A stretch of DNA of 64,000 nucleotides, from the NCBI GenBank assembly GCA_037893225.1, contig JAZGUH010000058.1, forward strand, positions 930,001 to 994,000, read 5' to 3'. Under the pieces are notes generated by a model, which was not told where the DNA came from, searched no databases, and saw only the letters and a list, made by a program, of their open reading frames with translations. How positions within the stretch are numbered: the stretch's first letter is position 1; each line of letters opens with the position of its first letter. The translations under genes and the position numbers were made by a program. The stretch comes from Hippasteria phrygiana. Its lineage: Eukaryota > Echinodermata > Asteroidea > Valvatida > Goniasteridae. Below, in pieces: positions 53,278 to 64,000 of the stretch.

Positions 53278-56200
53278 AATTGCAGAATACCCCGCCACTC
53301 GAAAATTACCCCCCAAATTGTTTGGCTGCGCAGTCGGCCGGAACTTAGTAGGCCCTGAAGGGCGGTGATTCGGCTGCGCAGCCGTATAATCACCGCTCTT
53401 GCAAAGTACAAAGGCAAAGCGGCTGACAAGCTGGACAAAAGAGGGCGGTATGTAGCGCGGTGAAGTTGCAGTCGAAAGTTAATAATTACTACCCCGTTGC
53501 CGGTGTAAAAGGTAATTCTGTCCCCCCTGATAAATCTGTCCCCCCAGACAGATTTATCAGGTCGCGACCCGGTAAATGTGTCCGGGGGGACAGAATTATC
53601 TAGATAAATCTGTCCCCCTCCAGGTTTGTCTGTCCCCCTGCCCAACGGTAAATGTGTCCGCCAGGTAAATTTGGCCCCCAACCTCGTTCCCAAGGCTTAC
53701 TTTATTTTCAACCTCTCGTTCCCAAGGCTTACTTTATTTTCAACCTCGTTTCCAATAGTAAGCCCTGGGATGGGAACTCCTTACTCGTGCCCTGATTGGA
53801 TAGTGAAAATACAGCATTAGCTTATTAACATATAGAGAAATTAAAACCGTGCAGTTGGTGATTCCACTGTATTTCTTGATGAAAGTTTGTTGGCCCAGCC
53901 CCTCAAAAAATACACCCATCAAATCTGATACTTGCATCTTGTGTTCCAAAAGCGACACTCGTTGGACGCAGCACATCTGGAGAGTCAGTATACAAAAAAA
54001 AAAGCTTTCACTATAGCTTTCAAACTGAGTGACACAATATGCCGAAGTTGTGCGGAACGAAGGTCCATAAAACGGTGGAGGATGCACGGGTAAACATCAC
54101 TGGCGTGCATGTAGCAGCAGTGGTTGTAGCAAATAATTCCTAAGATCTCCTGGTGAGAGTGCTCCAGCTGCGAAACGGCGGGTTTTTGGTCCTGTCAATA
54201 CCAACGGCAACGCCGCCCACATGCCGCAGTCCAAGGCCTGTTGCTTGCCGGCCCCGAAAGCCTGTTCTATATGCTTTATCAAAACTAAAAGGAATTCCGA
54301 AGCCTAATTTGTCTCGAGTGTGCGCCACGTACGGAAACACCACAAGGAAAACTGGTATCACAAGGGTATGTAAATTAGTTTTTTGTTCTTTTCATTTTGA
54401 GATAAATGACGCTTCGTTGATGCTCAACCATGTCAACCATTCTGAGAACCCATGAACTGCACGTAGTTTGCGGCCTTTTTGCACGATTTTACAATCAAGC
54501 TAATCAATCTAGTACCAAAGAGCCTATGCTGTGAATGCGACGAAGAAGTGAAGTTTAAGTGTTGCCATCAGACTACTACGTGCCCAGAATACATCGCTCG
54601 CAGGGAGCCTAATTTGCATGCGCATGCGTGTTCAAAAATCTTGCACATTTAAATGATCCCATACCAGGGTGAGAGAGCAGCTGTGGTGTCGGTGAGGGCG
54701 CTGCTCGACACCATGGGAACGAGGTTGATTTGGCCCCCTGAACGTAAATGTCTACCACCCAGACGGTGTATACTGTATTTCAAGGCTGTTTTCGTGCAGT
54801 GTCCAGACGATCGAACACCTTGCTTCTTCGGGAATGCTCGTTAACGATTGGATGAGAGGAGGGCTGGACACGGTATCCGTGACCTTGTTTGCAATGGCTC
54901 AGGTGGCATGGAGTCTAGTCGAGTCGTGCGGTTGATTGAAAACTCGCGATCGTATTGTGGCCCTGAAGGGACATCACACATCGCAGATTTCTTGCGATGT
55001 CGCACAATTTTTTATCGAAATTTCTTTGCAGATTTCGGCCGCGGGTTCAGCCGTGGATTCAGCCGCAGATTCAAAATCTCAAACGCATCAAGTAAAAGGT
55101 GGTCAGCAAAGTGTGGTTTTTTCTACAATTTTGTTTGGAGTTCCATCAAAAAAATTGTTAAAGATTTTATCAAAATGACACATTTTTTAAGCATAGTCTA
55201 AATAACGAATATATTCTACATGCTATAAATTTAGATAAGACCGATTTCCCTACCTCCATGGACCGATTACGTTCGCTAATTAGCTACTAATTAAAACGTT
55301 CCATTCAAAAGTGCAGAAAACTTTATTTTGTTGCAGCTTTAAAAGTAAATGTACCTCACATCCCCAAAGTGGATTTTAATTGTAGATACTATGGACAGGC
55401 CCAATTTTGGAGGGGGGCCAGATCCGCCCACTAATTACGCAGTTTCATGCACTTTTTCGGACAAAATAGGGCTCGTCAATAGCCCTTTAATTATAGCAGC
55501 TAATGAGTGGATGGATTTGGACCCCCTCCGAAAAAGGGCCTGCCCAGTATCAGTTGAATTATTGAATAAAAATCCACTTTTTGTTCATAAATCGTAGCTT
55601 CTTAAACTCTTAAAATGGCCCGTCATTAGCTCATTAATAGCAGCTGATTTGTTGGCCGAATTTTTCCCCTCCAATAATTGGGCCTGCCCAGTACATTGGT
55701 AAGATAGAATCTGCAATAAATATCTGCATAGAAATCTGCAAAGAAATTTGCGATAAAATAAACAAATATTTGATAAAATGTGCGACATTTCAAATACCTC
55801 CAAAGAAATCTGCAATGTGTGATGTCCCTTCAGATCAGGACCACGATTACGATCGCGAGCTGTATAGTTTGGAGGGCACAGTCGACACGCGCGTATCACC
55901 GGCTGAGAATTATTACACGTGCAAGAAGTCTGCGGAATTCGGAGTGCTGCCATTTCTACGCAAGAAAAATAGGTCGATTGATTTCCAAAGTGACGAAGTT
56001 ATTTTCATTTTGATAGGTTTATCAGGGCAGAAAAGAACAAAATGTATAATCTGTGAAGTAAATTCATCAAAACAATATATGGAACGGGCCTTATAAGCGT
56101 GGCAAATATAGGGGGACAAAATAACCTGGAGGGGGACAGAATTAACGGGCCAGGGGGACACATTTACCTAGTTAATTCTGTCTGGGGGAACACTTTTACG

Positions 56201-57317
56201 TAGGTAATTCTGTCCGGGGGGACAGATTTTAGGGGGGGACAGAATTACCGTCTACACCGGCTACGCGGCTAGGCTACGAGGTGGAAGGATAGGAGGGGAG
56301 GGTCAAACGGTCAGCGAGAACAGAGCAACGCAAAAGAAATGGAGGATGTTGAAACATATTCCAAAGTCCAAAGTCCAAAGTAACTACCCCGTTGGCGGCT
56401 ACGCGGCTATGAGGTGGAAGGAAGAAATCTTTTCGAAAAAATGGTGACGGTTCTCGGACTTTATTTACCTTCAAAAAAATTTCTCCAAAACAACTTAAAT
56501 AAAAGGGAAGAAAATTAGATGTATTGAAATAAAAATAACCATTTAATTAAAACCCCGAAACTTAAGAAATCTTTATGAAAAAAAAGTGCCGGTTCTCCGA
56601 CTTTATTTTCCTTTAAAAAAATTCTCCAAAACCACTGAAATCAAAGGGAAGAAAATTAAATGTACTTAAATAAAAATAATCATTTGATTAAAAACCCGAA
56701 AAAAGGTGATGGTTCTCGGACTTTATTTTCGTTTAAAAAGTTCTATAAAAATTCTCCAAAACTACCAAAATCAAAGGGAAGAAAATTTAAAATAGCTGTC
56801 GAAGCAAATGGTTCTCGGACTTTATTTTCCTTTCAGAAAAATTCTCCAAAACCACCGAAATCAAAGGGAAGAAAATTAGAAATAGCTACCGAAGCAAAAT
56901 TAAAAATAGCTCAACGAACTTTTGCAATCCCTCATTCTTTTGCAACTCCCCTATAAAAAATGGAGTGGTCCAGCCCAAACAAGCTGGCAGTCAGTGAGGC
57001 AGCACGAAACGGCACCGTCGCGATTTAAGTTTTCGCGTATTATTTCACACACTGACATGGTTGTGAACTATATGTTATGCTCTGTTTGGAAATAAATGAC
57101 AATGTGAATTAATTTGTTTATGCCCAAACTTTTGTATTTCATTTGTTGACGCTTTGTTGACGCACGACCGTCAACCCTGCATGTTCGTTCTTGGGTTGCT
57201 GTATGCGCTAGGGCGTACGCGTATACTTTCTACGTGGTTGGTGGGCACTCAATGAAGCGTGACCGCGTAGCCGGCTACGAGGTGGTGGACAGGAGTGTGG
57301 CGGGGTATTCTGCAATT
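53278..57317. mobile_element. Modular fold-back complex with TTGCAGAATACCCCGCCAC ends
   Basis: Outer inverted ends at 53280-53300 and 57297-57317. Inside are a second inverted pair made of GGTAATTCTGTCCCCC-type modules (53510-53680 and 56108-56246), an inner inverted pair (about 54915-55085 against 55690-55880, sharing AAGGGACATCACACAT.GCAG), and a tandem array near 56440-56900. ORFs in it are not recognisable. No outer target duplication found. Confidence 0.75.
56440..56900. repeat. Tandem array, GGTTCTCGGACTTTATTTTC units
   Basis: GGTTCTCGGACTTTATTT-type text recurs at about 56449, 56590, 56710 and 56811, each followed by AAAATTCTCCAAAACCACC and TCAAAGGGAAGAAAATTA. About four degenerate units with irregular spacing of 100-140 bp. 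Confidence 0.85.
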
Positions 57318-57721
57318 GTGCCGAACAGGCAGATTTTGAACGGGCACTGCACTAGTAGATTTTAAAAAGAAGGACCTTGCCCACCATGTATTTTACGGTT
57401 ATCGCGATTAGCATCTGGGTGATAATATTTGAGTTTGGTCCATGTTTGTACCGAGTGGCACAGTTAGATAAAATAACCTTCGTACTCAAGTTTGTTCGGT
57501 TGTATTATTTAAGCGACAATTGCCTCCTTGTTGCGACATCCTAAATAAATACAGGAGGGTGGTTTAATACAAATAATGCCGTCGATGTCGAATTTTGTTG
57601 TAGTATGAATAGTAATCTTGTCTCTGAAACATGCTGGCTCTTCTGTGTCTGATTAACTCGTGAATAAGTCCCTTTACTCTAAAAAGCCTCCCAACTTTTG
57701 AGAAAACTGGCCCGAACAGTC

Positions 57722-60700
57722 ATGGCGCAGACAGATACCGCTCAGGGTTGGGAGTGGCTCTGTGGTTTGAATTCCTCCGATATCGACAGCTCAGGAGGCT
57801 TCAATCTTACCAATGGACATGACAACACTTGCTTTGTGGATGCTCTGGATTCCATTCCACACTTGGCTTTCGTCCTCTTGGCCACTGTGGTACTAGTCCT
57901 AGGATGCTGCACCAAGTCTCACGAGAGGTGGAGATCGAAGTACCTCATCCGTTTCCCTGGTCACTCAGCGAGATGGTTTCTGTCACTCGTTCTCCTGATC
58001 TCTCTCCTTGCCTCCTTGGCTGAAAGCATCCTCACAGATGAGACCTACATTCAGAGTCTTGGGGCCACTCAACCTCATCTGTATATCCCATCCATCGGTG
58101 CAGTGGTGGCCATCTTTTTTTCTCTTGTGTACTATCAGCACATGGAGTCTTGGAAAGCTGGTAGCATGTCCTTCCTCTTGCTGCTTTACTATGCAGCAGC
58201 TGCTCTGGGAGAAATCGGGAAGCTCATCAACTTACTTGAGCTTGACCAAGGCTCAGTAGAGATTATTCGATTCGACCTGACTATACTGCAGTTGATTCTC
58301 TTCTTCTTGCTGTTCTTAGTTGAGATCAATGTCATCCGAGTAAAGGTAGGGAAAAGATTAAGCATCTGGAAAGATATTCTAAAATCAACCCCTAGATTCA
58401 ACCCCTTTATCTGTGACAACAAATAAAAGAACAGGAAAATGATACTGCCTATAAACTAATGCCTCCCTTGGTTATTTCGTGCCACGTACTTGGACATAGA
58501 CTAACAGTGTGCAGTTAAGGTATAGGTACTGCAGTTTGGGAGAGTTGCAATTAATTTATTTGCACAAAATGCCATATGCAGGCTATCCGGAGGATCCATG
58601 AGAGCAATGTCCATTTAAATAAGGACATTATTTGAATTTCCTCTGAAAATGGTAGACTATAGCATGATCACTGGCGAAAGGTTGGGTGCAAAGGGGGCCA
58701 AAACCTAAAATGAAAAAAAATCACATAAACGACAATATAATACCAATGTGCAAAATGGCAATGTATCAGTGGTAGCCTAAGTGTAGCTAGGAAAAATGTC
58801 ATTGAAATTCCGCCACTGGCATAAAAAGAGACAGTCCCCTGCAGGTTGAAGTGGCATCTATTACGGTAATTTACAGGTGCGTTGTATAGGTCGACGCCCT
58901 GAGGATGAGACACCAGATGGTATCAATGCTCACGGCCCGCTGTACCACGATGACTACGTCAACTTCTTCTCAGCATTGATCTTCTGGTGGGTTAACTGGC
59001 TGTTCTTCCTGGGCTACAGGAGGACAATCGAGATAGAAGACTTGGGGAGACTGCCAAAGAAATACAGTGCTGAACGACTTCAGCATCGGTTTAAAGAAGA
59101 ATTAAAGAAAGAGCAGGTATAGCCTTTGTATAATTTCCTTCCAAAACTCCACCCCAACTCCCCCCAAAATACGGTATAAAATTATAAGAATAGATATAAA
59201 AAGGGAGAAAAATCACGCATCGGTGGTGTGAAAAGCTCCTAATGTTGGAGACAAATTCTCAAGGACTGTCGATCACATAGTTTCCTTTCACATGATGGCC
59301 ATTGCGACACTTCTCAAGCATGATAGGATCTTTCGGTATTGCGAGTTTTTTTCCATAGAAAAGGGGCTTTTGGTATTAGTTTAGATGTCAAAACCTTGAC
59401 TCTAAAAGTGTCGTACGTGCGCTCAGATATTATTGTAAAAGTCTACTATATGTATTACCCATGCACGCATGAAAAATTATAAGCCCGTTTTGTCCTAACT
59501 TTTGGTAAATATGCTTTGTTTCGTTCACGCCAGCATCTGGCTAAGGCCAAAGGCCGCCAGCCATCTCTGGGTAAGATCATCTTCCGTATCTACGGTTTAA
59601 AGATGGCTTTGGTTGGGATTATAAAATTGGCAGGCGACTTTGCTGGCCTAGTCGGTCCAGTCTGTGTGTCCGGCATTGTGCTGTACGTCGATGATATTTA
59701 CTACAAACGCAACGAAGATAAAGAGGTGAGACTTAACATTACCTTTTCCTGCTAAACTTATATAACAATGCACACTAGTCTTTACAGTGCATGGCTCATG
59801 CAGGCCATATTGCGCGCTGTACAAGCGATTGAAACCAGCAGCCTTCAGCACTCCCATTGTACTGCTGTTCACTCCGGGGACAAGGTTGGCTAACCTATTG
59901 TTTTGGGAACGGTAACATGGCGGGCGGTTGCTTCAAATCAAACAACGGATGCGCTAACCAGTTTACATAGAGATCAGTGTGCTGGCCTCTGTATGACAAA
60001 CTACAATAAACCATTTTGACATTCTCAAAGCATCATGGGAACAGTATCAGCCTTTACTGGCATAAGAAGAGCAAGCACATTAGAACGGACGTGATTGGTC
60101 GCATTGGTCACATGTTGGTTGTTATGGTTGTAAAATCATCTTATGATTGGCTAATAATATGAAATTATATAGCTGTTCTAATTTCAGAGGTGTTGCATTC
60201 ATCAGTATTAAACTGATACCCGGAGAGAGATTCCCCAATTATTTCCTTATTTGTATTGCCATTAAAAATTGATTTTTCTTGTTATTATTTTCCTTATGTT
60301 CCATGCAAAGATATGTGAAAAGAGAATCTCCCAACTCGTGACAGATATTTAGAATAAAATCAATTAATATTTGGACTCTGGTTCACAGTGTCATAGGTTT
60401 GTGTATAACTAACATGTTTGTTTGGCATCCATGCCCACAATGCATTGAATGTCAAAAAGGTTTATTATTCAACACCCGACCACCGGATTTCCCTGGGTCC
60501 GCTTGCTATTACATAGTGTATGCAGTGTATAGATAAAGCCGACAAAGCCTTTATGGGCAGGATGAATGCGGCCATGATAGGGGTCCTTCCACAATAAGCC
60601 AGTTTGGTATTTCAACTGCGCATGTGCACAATGACATTTTATCCCGAATGACCCGCGTAATTCCATAATTCAGATTGCCCTCCTTAACATCTTCTTTTGT

Positions 60701-63604
60701 CGCCTTTTCGGTCAGCTTTCTTTAGCCTGTCAAGCCACAGTGCCACGGTGCATTAATAAACACGTCATTGTTTTTTTGGTAAAGCTACACTTTCCTGTGC
60801 TCATCATATTTGTGCGCAAATCAAATTGGTCGCTGTCATTTATGGCTCTTTCACATTTTGAATACTACAGATGGGACACCATTTCATAAATGTTCACGAG
60901 TTCGCAGCCAATGGTTATGTCCTAATTGGTGTGACGTTCGTAGCTGCATCCTTCCAGTTCATCGCAGCACACAAGTCGTATTTCTATTCCGTATTCTACG
61001 GCATGTGTCTACGGTCCAGCATGCAGGTAAACGCGGCTGATTATTTAATCACTTTGACGTCTCAAAAAAGACTAGCCGACGGATTGACCACGTCGCTGGT
61101 ACAAACCGCCCTATCCAACTGCAGTAGAGAAGGCCAATCTCTTCCTCCACAAAAACATGTGAAGGAAATGCAAAGCATTGTGGGTAGCTTACTTGTTCAG
61201 GCATTGTTCAAAAGCGGAAGTGTTGACCCTGGAACACGGGTAATGTAAAATCTATCCAATGAGAACTCAAAGAAATCAGCCTTCCCCAGTGCCCTTGGGT
61301 AGGGCGTGGGTACGAGCGAACCATGTGGTGGGATATAGGGGTTAGGCTTGGTGATTACTTAAGCAGTGGCGTATCCAGCGGGGGGGGGGGGGGGGGGGGG
61401 GGGGAGTTGCCCCCCCCCCCCCCCCGGCGGCATTTGAGGCGTCATAAAAAACAAAAAGAAATAGTGTTTTTAAGACTGTTTAGACGTTGTTTGCCCTCCC
61501 TGGCACAAAAAGCTGGATACGCTACTGTACTGGAGGAAATACATTCAGAGGCTTATCAAGCCAGGCTGCATGTGGACGGGATTTTTTTGCCAGCCTATAC
61601 AGTACCTTGATGGAGTTTTTGCAGGATCTCTCCAATGCTAGCTAGCTCCTTGCGCGATGACTCAGTGATAGTTTTCTCTATAATCAGCGTGCTTGACGCA
61701 ATCGCCACCTTTCAGATTAAAACTTCAGGTTAAAAGTTCAGGTTTCCCCAAATAATTCGGCAGTTTCGAGTAATTATACAAACTGTGTGATATTTCGATG
61801 ACCATTTTCATTGTACGAGAACAACTACAGGGATTAATCTTTCGCATCTCGCTGTTTTTATTCACTTCTCCAGACGATGGTTTACGAGAAAACACTGAGT
61901 CTGTCAACATTTGCCACGACAGGGGGAGACATGACAGCCGGCCAGATCACCAATCACATGTCTACTGATCCCATGAATCTCTTATTCATGTTCCAGTATT
62001 TCCATTTCTTATGGACGGTTCCTTTCTTGGTGAGAAATATTACAAAAATATATATCTTTGCAATGATTTCGTCGAATTGCACTAAAAGTAAATCCAATAG
62101 GAGACTTTTGAGACGATGGTGGCAGCAGACATACCGGCCCTTTTCCATTGTTCTCACGAGTTGTGCACGTGCTCGGAACTACGCGCGCATGCTCAGAACT
62201 AGCGAAAAGGACCGGTATGTCTGCTGCCACCAGCGTCTCAATAGTCTCCCATTTCGTTTACAAAATGTAATGGAGTACTAAAGTGTGATGCCATTTACCA
62301 TTGTTCTTTGTCCTTACGCAAATGCGTGAACCAGAGACACAATGCCGTGACACTGTGTTTACCATGTTGCATTCATGAAGCCAGGTGGGGACTAGTCTGG
62401 TTCCCTGATGTCTATATCTCAGGTCAGGTAGTCCCCGCGGTTTAAAATAGATCATGACGTACAGTGTTGATCCAAGTGACGTCAGTGGCATCATTCAAAT
62501 TTAATAATCTTGTAAAATCCGGTCGGCAAAATACTTGGAAGAGTTATGGCATTGATTTTTGAGTTTTTATGTATAATTGGGAATTCAAATTCCAGGATCT
62601 GTAACGGGCCTGACAGACATTTTGTAATTGCGAACATCAACGTTAACAGCCGAATGTTATCGAAACAAGTTCGGAAAACTTCTGAAATTTTCGAAAACGG
62701 GAGCAATTCCTCCCGTTTTCGTCACGTGACATTGGCGGCTATACCGGACACTCAGGCCAAAAAAATTGTTTGGTTGTCCTCGACCGCCCGCCCCTATTTT
62801 TCGGCCCGCGCCAAAACAAAATTTTCTCTAAAATTCCAAAGATTCATCCAGTAAAATTCCCAAGAATTCCCAAGGCGATGGGAAAACACTGTGCAAAGAG
62901 CATCGGAATAAGCACTTTGCGCATGTGCAATCCATATTTTTCCAACAAAAATTCCCAAGATCTTGGAAAAAATCCCAAGGAGTGGCCACAGTGCACACAT
63001 GTATAACGCACGAGGCTAAAATGTTATGGAAATCGTATTTTGAGAAATAATGCTTGTGAAAAAATAAAATCTCAAAATTGTTCTAATTACAATGTATATT
63101 CTTTTCTCACTATATATTTAAATATTAATTTGGATGTTTTTGGTTGTATATTTACACAAACGATTAAATAATAAATATTCAAACAAAAAAATGCATCAAC
63201 TGAACGTGTATATGCACAGGGGAAGCCAAGATGGCGTCTTTAATACACGCTCAGCATTCATTGCAAACTGGGTGTAAAAGTCTTGTTTGATTGTATGTGC
63301 AGTGTGGCTACCACATCGAAACTCGTGAGGTGTTTGGGTCGAATGTTGAGCCAGCTCTAATTACTAAATAGTTCACCAACATCTGACAATTTGACCAACT
63401 TGCAGACTCGCTCGCCGAGTAGTCATCTGTTGCTTGTTTTGATTTTGTTACTCATTGTTGTGTTTGTAGGTTGGGTTCACGCTCTACCTCTTGTACGAAT
63501 CGCTTGGTGTTGCAGCTTTACTTGGAGCCGTCGTCTATTTCTTTGTTATTCCGGTGCAGCTATTCATTGCCAACTTCATGGCCAAACACCAAAAAGATGC
63601 CCTG
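57722..63604 (+). CDS. ABCC8/ABCC9-like sulfonylurea receptor, 5' part (6 exons, continues beyond window)
   Basis: Exons: 57722-58345, 58877-59116, 59534-59725, 60871-61026, 61874-62029, 63470-63604. All are phase 0 at both ends, giving 501 codons. Exon 1 encodes the five-helix TMD0 typical of SUR and other long ABCC proteins, with SUR-like runs NTCFVDAL, RFPGHSARWFLSLVLLISLL, YIPSIGAVVAIFFSLVYY and LLFLVEINVIRVK. Exon 2 holds the L0 linker and PLYHDDYVNFFSALIFWWVN. Exons 3-6 enter the first ABC membrane domain, including GGDMTAGQITNHMSTDP in the intracellular coupling region. In vertebrates SURs are regulatory subunits of Kir6 ATP-sensitive potassium channels; the same role here is inferred. 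The nucleotide-binding domains lie outside the window. The first ATG of the frame (57722) is used. Other long ABCC transporters are the alternative but fit less well. Confidence 0.9.
59999..60463. mobile_element. MITE with AATAAACC.TTTTGACATTC ends
   Basis: Left end AATAAACCATTTTGACATTC and right end GAATGTCAAAAAGGTTTATT are inverted. The right 155 bp is shared with 22850-23025. In an intron of the SUR-like gene. Confidence 0.72.
60593..60675. repeat. Partial copy of the AATAAGCCAGTTCGGTAT MITE
   Basis: Matches the first 80 or so bases of 14451-14604, including GTGCACAATGACATTTTATC. The right end is missing. In an intron of the SUR-like gene. Confidence 0.75.
61380..61425. repeat. G run followed by C run
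   Basis: About G25 (GGCGTATCCAGC precedes it), then about C16, in an intron of the SUR-like gene. Confidence 0.9.
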
Positions 63605-63697
63605 GTAACCACAGCAACGTCTGTATTCCCATATTATATTCAAGCCTGAAAATTGATACATTGCCATTTTAACATTTATAAATACCTTTCAATAATA

Positions 63698-64000
63698 CGA
63701 GGTGCGATCACAAAGTTCCGAGACTGTTCCTGTTGCGAACGAACGGAGCGCAGCACAGTAATGTGCATAATTATAGCAGGTGTAAGCAATATCGTGAGTA
63801 TTCCAAGTTATATCGCTTGATCAACATCAGCACCTGTGTCACACGCATTTTTGTGACCACTGGTACGTGCGCATTTGCGATTTCACAATGGACCTGAAAC
63901 TTGAGCAGAAGCAGCACCTTGTCGAAGTCTGCGAGGATCTCCGTCAACAGGCCCGGGATGACCTAGACGTGGCGGTATACTACGGTGGCTGATTTCCGCC
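63698..64000 (+). mobile_element. mariner-like element, 5' end, cut by window edge
   Basis: TA (63696-63697) is followed by CGAGGTGCGATCACAAAGTT, a mariner-type terminus. At 63888 an ATG opens MDLKLEQKQHLVEVCEDLRQ, resembling the start of mariner transposases, with a stop about 34 codons later. In an intron after exon 6 of the SUR-like gene. Confidence 0.68.

Noticed and set aside
54153..54455. Plus-strand ORF of 100 codons in the fold-back complex
   Set aside because: No recognisable domain, no splice partners, and it lies within mobile DNA.
54848..55201. 117-codon ORF with DFGRGFSRGFSRRF
   Set aside because: It coincides with one arm of an inverted repeat; the apparent repeats are nucleotide-level.

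Overview
This is a window of an animal nuclear genome: intron-rich, AT-leaning, and dense in short repeats. The genes, the LINE, DIRS and pogo/Tigger relics and the fold-back transposons suggest a marine invertebrate. An invertebrate deuterostome such as an echinoderm is my best guess, but the sequence alone does not fix the phylum.

Four protein-coding genes can be assembled. TRMT10C (mitochondrial tRNA methyltransferase, RNase P subunit 1) is a single-exon gene on the minus strand at 693-2177. EMC3 (ER membrane protein complex subunit 3) has seven coding exons on the minus strand, 23229 down to 11112, encoding 259 aa. CLN3 (battenin) has thirteen coding exons on the plus strand, 23458-46828, encoding 452 aa. 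An ABCC8/9-like sulfonylurea-receptor gene starts at 57722 on the plus strand, and six exons (501 codons) are visible before it leaves the window. For every multi-exon model the splice phases match and total lengths fit the families. EMC3 and CLN3 are head to head with only 228 bp between their preferred start codons, so they very probably share a bidirectional promoter.

Almost everything else is mobile DNA or its debris. Larger pieces are a truncated DIRS-type retrotransposon antisense in CLN3 intron 2 (29267-32865), three LINE fragments (6112-9259 interrupted, 48395-48640, 52680-53235), a Tigger-like transposase relic (27700-28113), a THAP-domain relic (49805-50080) and the start of a mariner-like element at the right edge (63698 onward).

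Fold-back elements, whose inverted arms are built of short tandem repeats, occur at least four times: 6871-9030 (9-bp target duplication, inside a LINE), 21369-22452 (8-bp duplication), 25029-26647, and a modular complex at 53278-57317. Small inverted-repeat elements (MITEs) form at least ten families, several with copies nested in each other. One cluster at 12.7-17.2 kb has piggyBac-like TTAA duplications, and one 142-bp family shows duplicated TTAT, TTAA and TTAG targets.

The four genes are housekeeping or physiological genes (mitochondrial RNA processing, membrane-protein insertion, lysosomal function, potassium-channel regulation) and show no shared pathway apart from the EMC3-CLN3 promoter arrangement. 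I see no operon, CRISPR array or clear functional tRNA.
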